This document shows positions 46,317 through 58,300 of a stretch of 64,000 nt of DNA, piece after piece. This DNA is from Darksidea phi (taxonomy: Eukaryota > Ascomycota > Dothideomycetes > Pleosporales > Lentitheciaceae). The position numbers and the translations under genes were made by a program. The notes below the pieces were generated by a model. It worked only from the letters and a program-made list of their open reading frames with translations. It was not told the DNA's origin and made no database searches. The stretch's first letter is position 1. Each line of letters starts with the position of its first letter. The DNA lies in the NCBI GenBank assembly GCA_030770425.1, contig JASJFT010000001.1, forward strand, positions 62,001 through 126,000, written 5' to 3'.

Positions 46317-47405
46317 TCAGCTTCTCCCAACCCTGTGTTCTTCTCCGGAGGACAGTGCAACGATGTCAGTCGGCCAGGAGACGTTACGCTTCCCCTCCTC
46401 ATCTTGTTGTAATGATCTCTTAATCTCATCCACGGCGTACCTGCCAATCCTAGTCTGCTTCACCGATAGGCCTCGGTTGTTTTTATCAGCGTCATGCGCG
46501 CTGATCCAAGCTTGAGCATACAGACTCCGGGCAATCTGCACACCACCTGGTGAGCCGGCCGATATGTTGCCTCCGAGATACCACGGATTCTCAACGCGGT
46601 CAAAGGAATGGATGAGAGCAGCCAAGGGAAGCGCCGCTTCGGTGACGAGGTGGGAAGATGCGTAGGGCCGTATGACTTCGTAGGATACGCCGTGTGGAGA
46701 GTATATGACAGACAACGTCTTCTCACGGTCGTTGTAAGGGGCCGGTACGATGGTGGGTGACGAAGATGATACGGTCCGGAACGATCTGGGCGATGCAGGC
46801 GGACTCAGAGGCGGCTCAGGGAGATCTAGGTATCGTCCCGGGGCAGCAGAAAGCACGCTACAAGGCGGACGATACGTGATTCCGATTGCATGATGGAGAC
46901 CGGAGAGGTCTCTTCTCGCTGGCATCCAGGTCACTGTGACCTCGCCACAGGAACCACGAGGAGACATTGGTGGAAGCACGAGGCGGTAGAGTGACTGGCT
47001 GTCTCCGTGGACATACTTGGGCAGGGCTTGGACGAGTTCAGGACGGAAGTGTCTCCACGAGCGTATCTTCTTGGCGGCAGATGGGATGGCAAGGACGGTA
47101 GATTGGCATTCTCGAGGCAGTTGGCGTAACGTTTGCTCGTGACAATGATCCGGCTTATCTTGCGATATGATGACAAGGTCTGGCTCATGCTCAAGCTCCT
47201 TCAGTGAAGAGATGCATGGCTTCGTCTTCTGCTCCGAGATGGAGAAGATGCTACTGAGGATGGTGGCAGGGCCGACGAGCCAGGGATCAATGAGGATGGT
47301 GAAGGAGCCTGGGAACAAGCCCGGAGACGAAAGCGGCGCTATCGGGGGGCTGAAGGTGAGCAAGAAGGCAGTATCGCCATTCAGCGACTTGCACGTCAGG
47401 CTCAT
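46317..47405 (-). CDS. Metallo-beta-lactamase-fold protein with altered metal motif
   Basis: Predicted MBL-fold (Lactamase_B_3/UlaG-like) protein of a fungal subgroup; substrate unknown. Single exon, 362 residues from ATG 47405 (MSLTCKSLNGDTAFLLTFSP); the frame is open a few codons upstream without an ATG. The fold start is SFTILIDPWLVGPATILSS near residues 34-52. The metal loop reads VIISQDKPDHCHEQTL at about 78-93: Asp86-His87 are present, while the HxH of the classic HxHxDH is replaced by Gln-Asp-Lys. A later VHGDSQSLY and EVTVTWMPARR could hold further ligands. Central region Pro/Ser-rich. Loss of the first two histidines suggests altered metal binding or a non-hydrolytic role, which is inference. 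No signal peptide. Confidence 0.68.
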   Translation of the reverse strand: MSLTCKSLNGDTAFLLTFSPPIAPLSSPGLFPGSFTILIDPWLVGPATILSSIFSISEQKTKPCISSLKELEHEPDLVIISQDKPDHCHEQTLRQLPRECQSTVLAIPSAAKKIRSWRHFRPELVQALPKYVHGDSQSLYRLVLPPMSPRGSCGEVTVTWMPARRDLSGLHHAIGITYRPPCSVLSAAPGRYLDLPEPPLSPPASPRSFRTVSSSSPTIVPAPYNDREKTLSVIYSPHGVSYEVIRPYASSHLVTEAALPLAALIHSFDRVENPWYLGGNISAGSPGGVQIARSLYAQAWISAHDADKNNRGLSVKQTRIGRYAVDEIKRSLQQDEEGKRNVSWPTDIVALSSGEEHRVGRS

Positions 47406-48663
47406 GGTCGCCCGCAAGGGGAGCGGTCGAAGAGGTGGGCGTCAGAAGACATCAGGCTGCGAGGCAAGCAGATATAGGAAGCATAGGTCGGTCGTTGATG
47501 GGAATGACGGGCTCGGCGTGGGCTTGCGTGCGCCACCAATGTCCCAGGGCAAGCGTAAGCGGCGTCCGTGCGCTTGCGGCTCGTTTGGGCGAACAGAGAC
47601 GAGGATAAAAAAAAATACCATACTTCCCGGCTGGACCAAACACCACCACGGCTTACGCTTTTGACATTGCTCTCTGCTCGGATGCTTATCCCAGGTTGGT
47701 CATCAGAGTCGCGAGACGGCGGCATCTGCTCCTGGGCGCCCTGACACTTGGGCTTTCCGACGTCTTCTGGCCATGGAAACCCTGCTTGGGACCACGACGA
47801 CAGGAATGCCGCGGTCGCCAATCATAGCAAGCGACAGCCTGACAAATGGCGAGACGGCCAAACGACAGCGGAAACGCTCGTTGGCCTGGCCGTCCTGCGG
47901 CGCTGCAAAAGGAGAGTGGAGAGGTAGGCGTCGTCGACGTGAAGGGGCCCGTCCAACACTGTCGCCGGGCACATTGGCTGCACCGCGCAATGCTAACAGC
48001 ACCAGCGCATCTAGACGGCCGCTTGGGCTGTGTCATGGTGCACTCCATGGTGCAATTGGGGAGCAGTGCAGCTTGGAGCTCCCCTGCTGCCGCTCAGAAC
48101 GCCTCCATTGTCCCCAGCTCGCTCGTCGGGGACGGAAGACTTGCTGTCCTGGTCGGAGCTGAGCTCGAGCTGAGCCGTAGGCTGGCGAGCTGCACAAGCA
48201 CCGCACAGCAAGACGGACGGGGCCTGCATCTGCCGTAGTCGCATGTATTATCTGGGGGAGCTGGGAGTTGGACGAGTTTCAGCGCCAGGCGGGCCACCAG
48301 GGCTCTCGACGTCCCGGGCTCGAGCTGGTTTCTCCCCCCACTTCTTTCACCCCCCCGCTTCTTTCACCCACAGTGCCCCTCCTTCCTCATTATCCGCCGC
48401 AGACAACGGCCCTGCCAGCACCCAAGAGCTTGCTTTGTGCCGCCACGCCAGTCACCCCTCCCCCCCCTCCCCCCCATCTGCGACACACAGCTACAGCTAC
48501 AGCTACAGCTACAGCTACAGCGTCATCCCAGAGCTCCCCCAAGCTCGCCCAAGCTCCCCCTCGCCATTGAAGCGCACCGCAGCGCCCTGCGTCTGTCCGC
48601 TGCCCGTCTGCTGCTCGCCTGCTGCCCGCCGCCCGCCCTGTCCGAGGGTAGATGCAGCTGGCC
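47406..48663. other. Intergenic, divergent promoters, pyrimidine-rich
   Basis: 1.26 kb between the MBL gene (-) and the zinc-finger gene (+). It includes a C/T-rich stretch at about 48335-48480 and a (CAGCTA)n tract at 48488-48520. Long overlapping ORFs in this GC-rich DNA are not supported by any domain. Confidence 0.5.
48488..48520. repeat. (CAGCTA)n microsatellite in 5' leader
   Basis: Five and a half perfect copies of a hexamer, 144 bp before the zinc-finger protein ATG. Probably within its promoter or 5' UTR. Confidence 0.9.
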
Positions 48664-50231
48664 ATGCCGCCGCGAGCCTCGCTGACGGGATCCTTCTCGG
48701 TCTCAGACGAGAACAACGTCGTCGTCTGCCCGCTGCGCAATCACGATGGGTCTGCCTGTCGCAAGCGCTGCACCGGCGTGAGTGCTCCCTCCGAGTCCTG
48801 TCCGCTCTCCCACGTCACTCCCCCCGGCCCACCACCGCTCGCACAGAGGGAATAACACGACATGCTGCATAGGAAAAGCGCTACCGCTCCATGCAGGAGC
48901 ACATCCGCCGCGCCCATCCCGAGCACTACATCTCGAAGCTCCCCGCCACCGAGGAGAGCTTCACGCTGATGGTCAACACTCCGCCGCAGGAGCGGCCACC
49001 CCCGCCTCCCCTCCCCACCACAGCAGGCCCACCAGGTTGGTGCCCAGGTCTCTCCAGCACAGCGGGGACTGACACAATGGCAAGGCTATGGCGGCAGCGA
49101 GCTCAATGCCTTCTACCACCAAGACTACGGCTTGAGCACGCCCAGATCCTCCGACGAGATGCGCCGAGGCTCGCTGCTGCCCGCTGCGAGTGCGGCGGCG
49201 GCCCTGGCCTCGCTGCACAACCACCGCGCCGACTACGACTGGGACTCTGATCCGGTGCGGGCTCCACTGCAGCGTCCCACCGTCGCCCATGTGCTAACCA
49301 TGCTCTGTTGTAGGAAGCGACGTCCGAGCCAGACTCGAAGAGCTACCGACCCCGCGCCCGCTTCGCGACCACCGCCATGGAACACCACATCGCCTTGGCC
49401 GGCGAGCCCTACGAGCCTTACTACACGGCAACCTCGCTGCAGCGCGAACTGCTGCCTTCCTCGCTCGCTCGCTCGCCGCCAGCACGCTCCTCCACCCTCC
49501 CGCCGGCTCCGCGCTCCATCAAGCCAAATAGACCGCGCAAGTCGTCGGTCGGCCAGAATGCCCGCAAGCCCAAACACGAGCGGCAGAAGTCCAAGGAGAA
49601 CGCTCGCAGGATGAGCTACGATCGAAAGGCACATTCGGCGGAGCCACAGACAGCCGCTGCCCTGTTCGGCAAGCGATGGGAGGACCTCATCGACGCCGCA
49701 GCTTCGGCGACAGAGGAAGATAGCAGAGATCTTACGCCTGTGAGTGATGGCCCAGTACACATGTCACCGTGCCTAATGATTCAGGTACCCGGGTCTCCGC
49801 ACATGTCTCCGCACATGATGAACCGAACGTCGCTGCCGCCCTTTGTCGCTTCCCAGTTCCAGTCGTACACTGCATCACCGCTGCAGAACACACTGACGCC
49901 ACCGCCGCCAGACATGTCGGACCTGCAGCCGTTCCCTTCGGTCGAGTCATCCATCGAGTCTGCAACGTCTGGCTCGAACTTTCACATCCCGTCCCAAGGG
50001 CTTTCGGATTCTTCCCCAACATTCTCCCATGCTGTGCAAATCTATTGTGCCGCCTGTCGGAAGCTGTCGATTCTGAAGGAGAGCTATGCCTGCTCCGAGT
50101 GCATATGCGGCCTTTGTCAGGACTGCGTCGATGTTCTCGTGAGTGAGCAGTCTCGCGGCCGCACAGCACGGTGTCCGCGGTGCGGCGCCGTCGGAGGCAA
50201 GTTCAAACCTTTCCAGTTGGACATAAGATAA
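48664..50231 (+). CDS. Fungal zinc-finger protein with C-terminal RING-like Cys cluster
   Basis: Conserved filamentous-fungal protein of unknown function, likely nuclear or a ubiquitin-pathway factor. Exons 48664-48777, 48873-49035, 49085-49254, 49314-49739 and 49785-50231, introns 95, 49, 59 and 45 nt, 439 residues. The N-terminal C2H2-like finger spans exons 1-2: CPLRNHDGSACRKRCTG, then SMQEHIRRAHPEHY. The middle is Pro/Ser-rich with a conserved segment ALFGKRWEDLIDAAASATEE. The C-terminal 65 residues have eight or more Cys: CAACRKLSILKESYACSECI, CGLCQDCVD and CPRCG, in a RING-like spacing. ATG 48664 (MPPRASLTGSFSVSDENN) is preferred over in-frame ATG 48652, which adds four residues. Intron 4 is 45 nt, in frame and lacks a stop. 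Confidence 0.82.
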
Positions 50232-51614
50232 GTATTCTCATGCGCAAAGAAAAATCAAAATCTTTTTATTCTTGTTGATGTTGGGGTTTTTGACGAGCAT
50301 TTCCCGGCCACTCTACATCTAGGGTTCACTTGCACTGCGGGCGGTCGGCGTTTGAATTTCTGGTCATTTGAGTATCTGCATAGACTATTTGGCAAAGCCT
50401 CGGTTTGGCGTTACTAAGCTTGGAAGCCTTTGAAAAGGACGGAACAGGTGGCTCGTTTGCTGTTTAACAAGGGCATGTGTGTTGAGTGCCGAGTAGGTAG
50501 TTGAGACGGAATTCAACACGCCGGAGCCGAGGCGGGCCCGAAGGAAGGCTTGCGCGCTCCTTTGTTGCGAGCACCAAGGCTTTATTGATTCTGCGGATTA
50601 GCCATGGGTGCTTCATTGACCGGCTTGATGCACGGTCGCGCGACCGAATGCGAAGGCGTATCGAGGATGCTTCGAGAACGGCGCGGTTAGGGACGGGAAG
50701 GGATTGCGGTGAGCGAACCGTGGTTGAGGTTCGGAACGGGTGATCGGGACGAGATGGCTCGTGGGAGAGGTATGGAAACTCAATTTCTTGATTTCCTCAC
50801 GCGCATTCACGTTATACATGGTTGATGGCTTGGGAAGTCAGGTGCACCAAAGGCACGTGTCCAAGGCCCGGCGCAAGCACGCATGTGATGCATGTGCATA
50901 CTCCCGTCTCCTATGGTGCGGCTGTCACACTCGCGAGCCGACGCACTCGTCCAGGGTGGCAGGAAAAGCGGTGAAACCAATCAAAAGAATACCTGTTTCT
51001 TCCTACTAGCTTTGGTAGCGCCCGGTAGAATTCAGGAATGACTCGTGTGGACTTGCGTGGTGGTATCGTGTGGCGCGTGACGCAGTGGATGGCTTTGAGC
51101 GCCCAGAAGGGGCTTTGTTGATTGTTGAGCGCATGGAGACTTGTTCGTTGGGCTGGAAAGGAACCATTTCTTTGACGACATATCGCATCATAGATCCAAA
51201 TTTAGCCCCTGTCGAACATGGTAAGATACACACGGCACACATGGAGATTGTTGACTACCTTGTTGGAGGCACCACAACTCCACATGCCACCCTTCCCTCC
51301 TGCATACCTAGCCCTGCAGCCTAAATAGTGTGGACCCTGGAGTGCTTGGTTGGGGGGTAGCCCGACGATTGCCAAAAAGGTAGGTTTGGCGGCTGTACGG
51401 GGCTAGTCTTGGCTGGGAGGGGAGGAATGGCCGGCTTGGTCGCAACCTTTCGGGCATGCAAATCCATAAAGTGTGACCTGTTTCTCGTTCGGGAAGCCCC
51501 GCGTGTGAGGACTCTCTGTTTGCTTTTGCTTCGCAAGTACTACGCATCGGATATCAGTTACATTCCACCTATTCTAGCACTGTTATATCGACACCGAGTT
51601 TGTAGCATATCAAG
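50232..51614. other. Intergenic, 3' of zinc-finger gene
   Basis: 1.4 kb with no recognisable gene, RNA or repeat; several short open frames only. Confidence 0.5.
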
Positions 51615-51899
51615 ATGCCACTCCTGCGCGGTTTGACGTTGAAGATTAAAACCAAGTTGACGCCGCCGCCGGCTTCGCCTACGCCGCAGTCACCTACGTC
51701 TTCATTCGAGGCTGTGGGTAGACAGGAGCGGCAGAGGGAGAGGGCGCAGACGACGAATGGAAGCATGGAATCGATTGCTAGTCAAGAGAGTGGGAGCGTG
51801 GGGGCGGCTTCGCATGCAAAAGTGTCCATGGGGTCGCTTGAGAAGGTCGGGGAGGAGAGGACGCAGAGGCGACGAAGCAAATTTAGGGAAGAGTTATGA
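51615..51899 (+). CDS. Small hypothetical protein, 94 residues
   Basis: ATG-initiated single-exon ORF. The start MPLLRGLTLKIKTKLTPPPA is basic and could be amphipathic; the rest is Ser/Pro/Gln/Glu-rich and probably disordered (SPTPQSPTSSFEAVG, RTQRRRSKFREEL). No cysteines, no TM. It ends about 100 bp before the GRH1 stop codon on the other strand, so the 3' ends overlap or abut. I do not recognise a family. Coding status is uncertain; conservation would decide. Confidence 0.35.
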   Translation: MPLLRGLTLKIKTKLTPPPASPTPQSPTSSFEAVGRQERQRERAQTTNGSMESIASQESGSVGAASHAKVSMGSLEKVGEERTQRRRSKFREEL

Positions 51900-52001
51900 G
51901 TGGGAAAGGCGAGAACAGGGTATGTGGATTTATTGTATAGGCTGGAAGCAAAGCTAACGGGCATGCAGGCGACTGAGATACCCCGAGAGCGGCGAATAAC
52001 G

Positions 52002-53394
52002 CTACGTCTCCGCAGGTTCCTCAGCCGGCACCGGCGTCACACTCTTCGGTGGCCCTTTAGGTGGTCCGCCCATCTTCGGCGGTGGCGGTACCCCACCTTT
52101 CCCCTTCGACGTGAAATCCTCCTTTGCACTCTTCTCCTCCCCCTCTTTAAAATAGTCGTCCAGCCCGCCCCTTCCGCCCGGACTGATCACCGGATGGTGC
52201 ACCCTCGCCTTTCCTTTCTTCGGCGGCGCATTACTCCCCTGTGGAGGCGGCGACTTCGACGGCAAAGCCATGTTAGCTGGAACGAAGAGCTCGGCAGGTG
52301 CGCCCATGTTCTGAGATGGTGCGTGGGGGAAGTTGGGGGACGAAGATACGGGGCGCTTTTCATCCAAGGAGGCACTGTCCGTGGAGAAAAGGGTTTCGCC
52401 AGGGGCTTGGGGTGGTTCTTCCAGCGACGCGGGAATGCGATGCAGAGCGCCGAAGCCGAGGACGCAGCCTAGTGCTCCTTCGCCACCCCAGCCACGGGAT
52501 GGGGTGATGGTTACAGGGCGGGTGACGTTGTATTCATGGTTGTAGACGAAGAGGCGGAGGGGCCTGTTGAGGTGCTACACCGTTCTTCAGTTCACATGTC
52601 CGTAAAGGGTGGTTGAGATGGAGGGAGAGTCTTACGTCTTCAACAAGCTCACCTAGTCCGGCCTCGCCTCGGACTAGCCCTTCGGGACTACCGATTACAT
52701 AGTCACCATACGGAAGTAGGCCTGCTATGTCGGCGGGAGAGTTCGGGATCACGTCGAGGATGTGCCAGACGTCTTCAGTTACAGAGAGTGGTGTCCATTG
52801 GAGGGAAATGCCTAGCGTTGGGTTTTCGGCAGGGATGGGAAGGTAGATTTCTCGTATTTTCTGACCCTGAGACGACTTAGCTCTGTGTGACAGATAGCGG
52901 ATGGGGCCTAAGACGGTCCCTTCTTATGACGGCCACGATAATGAGGAACTTTGACTGGAGCATTGAGTTGAGAGATGATATTGAAACGTGACCTGAATGA
53001 CGATGTGTACATGTGAACCGGTGAGCACAGGAAACAAGTGTCAAGCAACAGAGAAACGAGAAATGGAAACCGCAATGCAAAATGCCTACCTTGGCGCTGA
53101 AGACACCGAGGCTTATCGTCGTCCCAGCACAATTCCGCACCTCGGTCGCGAACAAGTTCGGATCCGCACTTTCCTACATCCGTCAGCTCCTCTCCTCATC
53201 ATTATCTCCTATACTCTAGCACTCACAATCGTCCTCCCATTGATCCCAATAACAAAGTCAAACCAAGGGTCCAGGGGCACCTCCGGATTGGTGTTCCTCA
53301 GCACCTGGAATCCATACGCGCCGTTGGTCGCAGACTGCTGTTCTTCTGGCGCGGCATCCAGCCGGGAGATGAAACGATTAAGGGCGCCAAACAT
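52002..53394 (-). CDS. GRH1: Golgi reassembly-stacking protein (GRASP/Grh1)
   Basis: Peripheral Golgi protein with two PDZ-like GRASP domains; in fungi acts in ER-Golgi tethering and unconventional secretion. Exons 53394-53227, 53173-53090, 52866-52636 and 52574-52002, introns 53, 223 and 61 nt, 351 residues. Start MFGALNRFISRLD is chosen over an in-frame ATG at 53499 because it resembles the amphipathic N-terminal helix of yeast Grh1 (no myristoylated Gly2). GRASP1: VLRNTNPEVPLDPWFDFVIG, then SADPNLFATEVRNCAGT. GRASP2: DVIPNSPADIAGLLPYGDYV, LRLFVYNHEYNVTRPVTITP, and GALGCVLGFGALHRIP. The tail is Pro/Gly/Lys-rich. The 223-nt intron is the longest in the window. Confidence 0.92.
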
Positions 53395-53820
53395 GCTGGT
53401 GATGATCTGAGGTGCGTGTTCTGTGTTATCGGGATGGTGTTGGTTTGGGGACAGGTGTTGTAGCTGGAGGTTTTGAGTTTGGAAAGGCGAAGTGGCCATA
53501 GCTTCTGAATGATCGGCACAAGCTATTTTGGGTCGTGATACAGAGGGTGCGGGGAGCTTATAACTGATATTGATTCGTGAGATGTGCGTAATCGAGTCTT
53601 AAGAGGTTCAAGTCATAGTACGATACTCAAGGAGCGTTTGTCCATTCCACAGCATTCGATTCACCAGGCAGTCACATTCAGTTAGCGTGTCCGTAAATGG
53701 ACTAGTCTTTCAGATTTAGAATCAGGTCTCTGATTTTGTGAGCGCATCTTCTCTCCTACAGCACCTACCTAGGACTTGCACTAGTCCTCGACGCTTTGTG
53801 CTTATTGCGCCAGTTTATGA
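53395..53820. promoter_or_regulatory. Divergent promoter region, GRH1 and TGS1
   Basis: 426 bp between the two start codons. No clear TATA; several short AT-rich segments near 53640-53720. Confidence 0.4.
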
Positions 53821-54789
53821 ATGGGCAAGGCAGGTAGCATGGACGAGAAACCGGATGAGCGAGGCATCCACCAGTGGAATGACATCAGTCAGTTCCCAGA
53901 GCATCTAAAGAAGTGAGAGACCACTCCAGCATGCGTACATGACGCTAAGATACGAACAGATACTGGCACCAGAGATTCCGAATATGGCAGGCCTACAACC
54001 AGGGAATATGGATGACAGAGGATTCGTGGTTTGGTGTCACACCTGAACCTATCGCCAAGTACGACACCCTATTGCTACCATAATACATCCGATTATACTG
54101 ATTTGCCAAGCAAGATTGCTGCGCATATAGCTGAGTCCACACCACAAGAAAAAACTGTCATCATAGACGCATTTGCTGGTGTCGGCGGGAATGCTATTGC
54201 TTTTGCACGCTCGGGGCGATGGGAGCAGGTCTTTGCCATCGAAAAAGACCCCAAAACGATGAAGTGCGCGAAGCACAATGCTAAGGTCTACGAGGTCGAC
54301 AAGAAGATCGTTTGGAGTACCGGGGATTGTTTTGATCTTATCAACAGGAGGTTTGGCGGGAAGAGCAACATCGTCATCTTTGCCAGCCCGCCTTGGGGAG
54401 GTGAGCTTCGTACGGGACCATTATCGGATAGAAGTTGCTGATCAGTACAGGAACGGAGTACAGCAACGAAGACGTTTTTGATCTCTCGAAAATGATACCG
54501 TATAACCTAGAGAAGCTGTACAAGAGTTTTTCAAAGTATAGCACACATGTCGTTCTCTACTTGCCGCGGACGTCGGACTTGAACCAGCTGGCGCGGTATG
54601 CGACCGAGGGGAAGAAGCTAGAAGTAGCGCATTATTGCATGATGGGAGCCAGCAAGGTAATTAGGCCATTGGAATGCTCGAATTCTGCTAACATTGTTGA
54701 CATAGGCGCTCTGTGCGTACTATGGAGACTTCAATTTTGATGTTGAGGAAGAAGAAGACGAAGCGAAAGGGGAGGTCAACTCTGCGTAA
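53821..54789 (+). CDS. TGS1: Trimethylguanosine synthase (cap hypermethylase)
   Basis: SAM-dependent RNA methyltransferase that converts the m7G cap of snRNAs/snoRNAs to 2,2,7-trimethylguanosine in the nucleus/nucleolus. Exons 53821-53912, 53960-54058, 54111-54400, 54451-54656 and 54706-54789, introns 47, 52, 50 and 49 nt, 256 residues. Signatures: KYWHQRFRIWQAYNQGIWMT and EDSWFGVTPE (N-terminal cap region), SAM motif I at residues 83-91 (DAFAGVGGN), then GRWEQVFAIEKDPKTMKCAK and GDCFDLI, and the catalytic SPPWGG at 156-161, split by intron 3. The C-terminus is acidic (VEEEEDEAKGE). Size matches the minimal fungal enzyme without the animal N-terminal extension. Confidence 0.92.
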
Positions 54790-55334
54790 GCCTTCCATGT
54801 ATTTGTTGCAAGGATAATGGGACTAGGCTCTAGAAGTTTTTTTGCATGTATAGTATCTAGTATACACAAGCGTGCAATGCCGTTCACTATGATTTTAGTG
54901 TACTGGGTCAATGAGCGACGAGATTTGCTGTTCCAACATCTAGAAGGCTCGCAGGGGTTCACGTGAGGGTCCACGTGATGGGTCCGTGCGCGCGCTCTTT
55001 GAGAACTCGACGGCGACCATCACCTCTACACGACAAAAGCGCCCTATGGGCAACCTCGCCACACCGATCACACCGCACTCTATCGCTCCAAAATAGCCTT
55101 TGATACTGTCTAGGCTCCGACTATTACCAACCCGACCAACTCTGCTCACCACGTTGCGACTGTGAATGAAGACCGGCCCGCCCCCCAACGCTTCATCCCC
55201 ACTGCAGCGGGCCTTCACCCTCGGGCAAGAGGGCCACAAAGCTCACATTTCCTCGTGCCCGCGCGCCCTCTAGATTTACGCCCTCATCGCGCACTACCTC
55301 CATTCAACTCCCTGCTTCGACGCCGCACTAAACC
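54790..55334. promoter_or_regulatory. TAF1 promoter region with paired CACGTGA boxes
   Basis: 545 bp between TGS1 stop and TAF1 ATG. Two CACGTGA motifs lie at 54960-54966 and 54972-54978, 12 bp apart, about 360 bp before the TAF1 ATG; these are E-boxes of the Cbf1/bHLH type. Confidence 0.5.
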
Positions 55335-58300
55335 ATGGCCTCCGAAGGCAACTCTTTTCCGAGCGCCAATAGCGTAAGCGCAGGCGATGACGACGATGAT
55401 ATGGAGGCTTTCTTGAAGGGCCTTGGGCCTGGTGGCATTGACGAAGCTATGAAAGAAATAGGTGAGCGTGAGCTCGATGCTGGGGAGAAGGCAGAGGACG
55501 CCATCGACTATGGCGACATCTCCGACGACGACCTGGCAGAAGATGAGACTGGTGAGCAGGGTGATGGCAGCGGCCTTCAGCTAAGTGGGACTACGATACA
55601 GGACTTCTCTGGCGACGGTTTTGAAGGGGATGGCCTGGACGATTTGTTCGGCGAGGAGGACGACAGCCCGGCGGATCTCTCGTTCCAAGAGAACTTCCCT
55701 ATGCACTCCATCGAGACGCACACCCAGGGACTGGCCGGGGCAGCCACGCCCGCAAAACAGGGTCAAGTTGGCCATTCTGCGTTTCGCGCTGTCGATTATG
55801 GCGCTACAACGGTCGAGGAGGACGATCCAGAGGTGGCCATGCAACTCGCATTGTTCGCAGCAGCCCGCCATCGTGGCAACGATGATCGCTTACCGCCCCC
55901 ACCTACCACGTCCAAGGAGATATTCGAACAGATTTGGCCCAACTTTGAGCCCGGAAAGCCGCCCCGATTCGCCAGTCTTATCCCCCGCAAGCGCGCATAT
56001 TTCATCCCCCGAGTACCATTAAAGCAACCCAAGCCGCTTGCATTCAGCACCAAAGTCAACTTGGAAATCGCGATAGATCAGGAAAAGGCTTTCCGCCTGC
56101 CTGTGACCACAGAACCTACCAAGATTGCTAGACAGGGTGAAGAAGAGCAGGCTGGCATCGTGCCCATCGCTCCAAGCACGGAGCAAGAGGACGACAGCAA
56201 CGATGAGATGGACTTGGAAGACTTCGATGCTGCCAACGAGCACGATAATATCGGAAATGTCTCCTGGGGTGACCTGCAGATTGCCTGTGAGGACTGGGAT
56301 GTTAATAGCATTGCGACCCTGTCTGATACTGAAGAGATACGGACTCCACCGGATGTTGACATGGATGGAGGTCCGCCTAAGAAACGCAGGCTCGGTGAGC
56401 GCGAGAGCCCTATTGCCTTCTCCGTATACGACCACACCGGCCTGCCGTCCTGGGACGATCCCGAGTTAGCCACGGCCCGACTCTCCAAGAGGGTTGTCCT
56501 TGATATGAACGATCCTCATCTATTACTCGACGTCCAGCAACCGAGTGCAGAACTGCAGAAACCTCGGACCACCGGCCTTGGTCTCAAACGCGACAATCGT
56601 GGTAGTCTTGCGAATCCGATGTTCAAGCGCTACAACATCTCAAATGACGAGGCATACGATGCACTCAAGGAGAGCAGCCAGCAGAAGGTCCGCGGCACCA
56701 TTGGACATATGAATATTGAGCACAGCCTGCCTGCCTTGAAGCTCCAATATCCGTTCTATAAGGTCAGCCTCTCGGACCGTGAACTCCGATCTTTCCACCG
56801 GCCCACCATCACGTTTAAGCCAGGCGAGCGCGCCGGCCTCTCGACGCTCAGGTCGTACAAGAAGAAGAACAAGAGGCATCTCAAGCCGTCAGAAGCGTTT
56901 GCCACGGCCGAGGATCTCAATGTTGGAGACAATTCGGAAATTCTTCTTGCCGAATACAGTGAAGAGTACCCAACAACATTATCCAATTTCGGAATGGGCG
57001 TCAAGATACTGAACTACTACCGTCGCGTGAACAACGAGGACAACTATCGGCCGAAGCCTCCGATTGGAGAGACATCGGTTTTACTAACGCAAGACAAGAG
57101 TCCATTCGCATTGTTCGGAACAGTGAATGAGGGCGAGGAATGTTTGACGCTTCATAATGCGATGTATCGAGCCCCTATATTTCAACATGAACCACCAAAG
57201 ACCGACTTCCTGGTTAGCCGGAGCCACACTGGTGTCCATGGATCCAAGTACTACATGCGAAATATCGACAACCTAGTAGTTGTAGGACAACAGTTCCCAT
57301 CAGTCGAGGTGCCTGGGACGCACGCACGCAAGGTCACCGAGGCCTCGAAGAAGCGTTTGAAGATGCTCGCATTCCGCCTGTACCGAAGAGGCCAGCAACA
57401 GAAACTTAAACAACCCTGGGTTAGTAACGAGATGATCAAGTATCATTTGCCTGGCACGGAAATTGCGCAGAACCGTTCGCGGATGAGAGAAATCATGAAG
57501 TATGTAAAGGAAACTGGCACATGGGAACCACAAGCTGGCGAGACGATTCCCGATGAACCGACCTTACGGACCTGGATCAAGCCGGAGGACATCTGTCTGA
57601 TTGACTCCATGCATGCTGGCGATAAACAGCTTCTGGATGCCGGTATCAAGACCAACGAGATAGCCCCGGATGTCGAAGAAGGCGGGGACAACGAACAGCT
57701 TGAGCTCAAGCTTGCGCCTTGGAATACGACGAAGAACTTCCTGAATGCATGTACTGGCAAGGCAATGTTAGAAGTTAATGGCCTGGGTGATCCAACGTCG
57801 CGCGGCGAAGGATTCAGTTTCATAAAGGTATCGATGAAGGGTGGTTTTAAGGATATTGGAGAGAGCACAGCTGATAAGATTGATGCCAAAAAGCAGAAGG
57901 AAAATGGTGGCCACAGCTACAATGTGCATAAGCAGCAGGAAATGTATGAGAATGCCATTCGACGAACCTGGGCTGCGCAAAAGGCAAGTCTCAGTTCCAA
58001 GGCTCTTCCGTCAGACGACGATGCAGATGTTGACGTTCCACGTCCTAATGCGACCCGTGGACGTTCCGAGGCTGCCACACCGGCGGCTCTCTGTCGCGAG
58101 GACGAGACTATGAGTCAATTTAGCCGCAACAGCGAGAAGGACCAGAAGGGCAAGAAGCTCCGCATCGTCCGCACCATCCGGAACAAGTTCGGTGAACACG
58201 AGGAACAAGTCGTTACCGTTACAGACCCCGAAGTCATCAGGATGTACATCAGGCGCAAGAGAGCCCAGCGTCTCATGAACATGAACCTCGATGATATTAA

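Noticed and set aside
48243..48872. 209-codon ORF with a Ser-Tyr repeat upstream of the zinc-finger gene
   Set aside because: The repeat is only the CAGCTA microsatellite read in one frame, and the ORF crosses a clear splice donor of the real gene.
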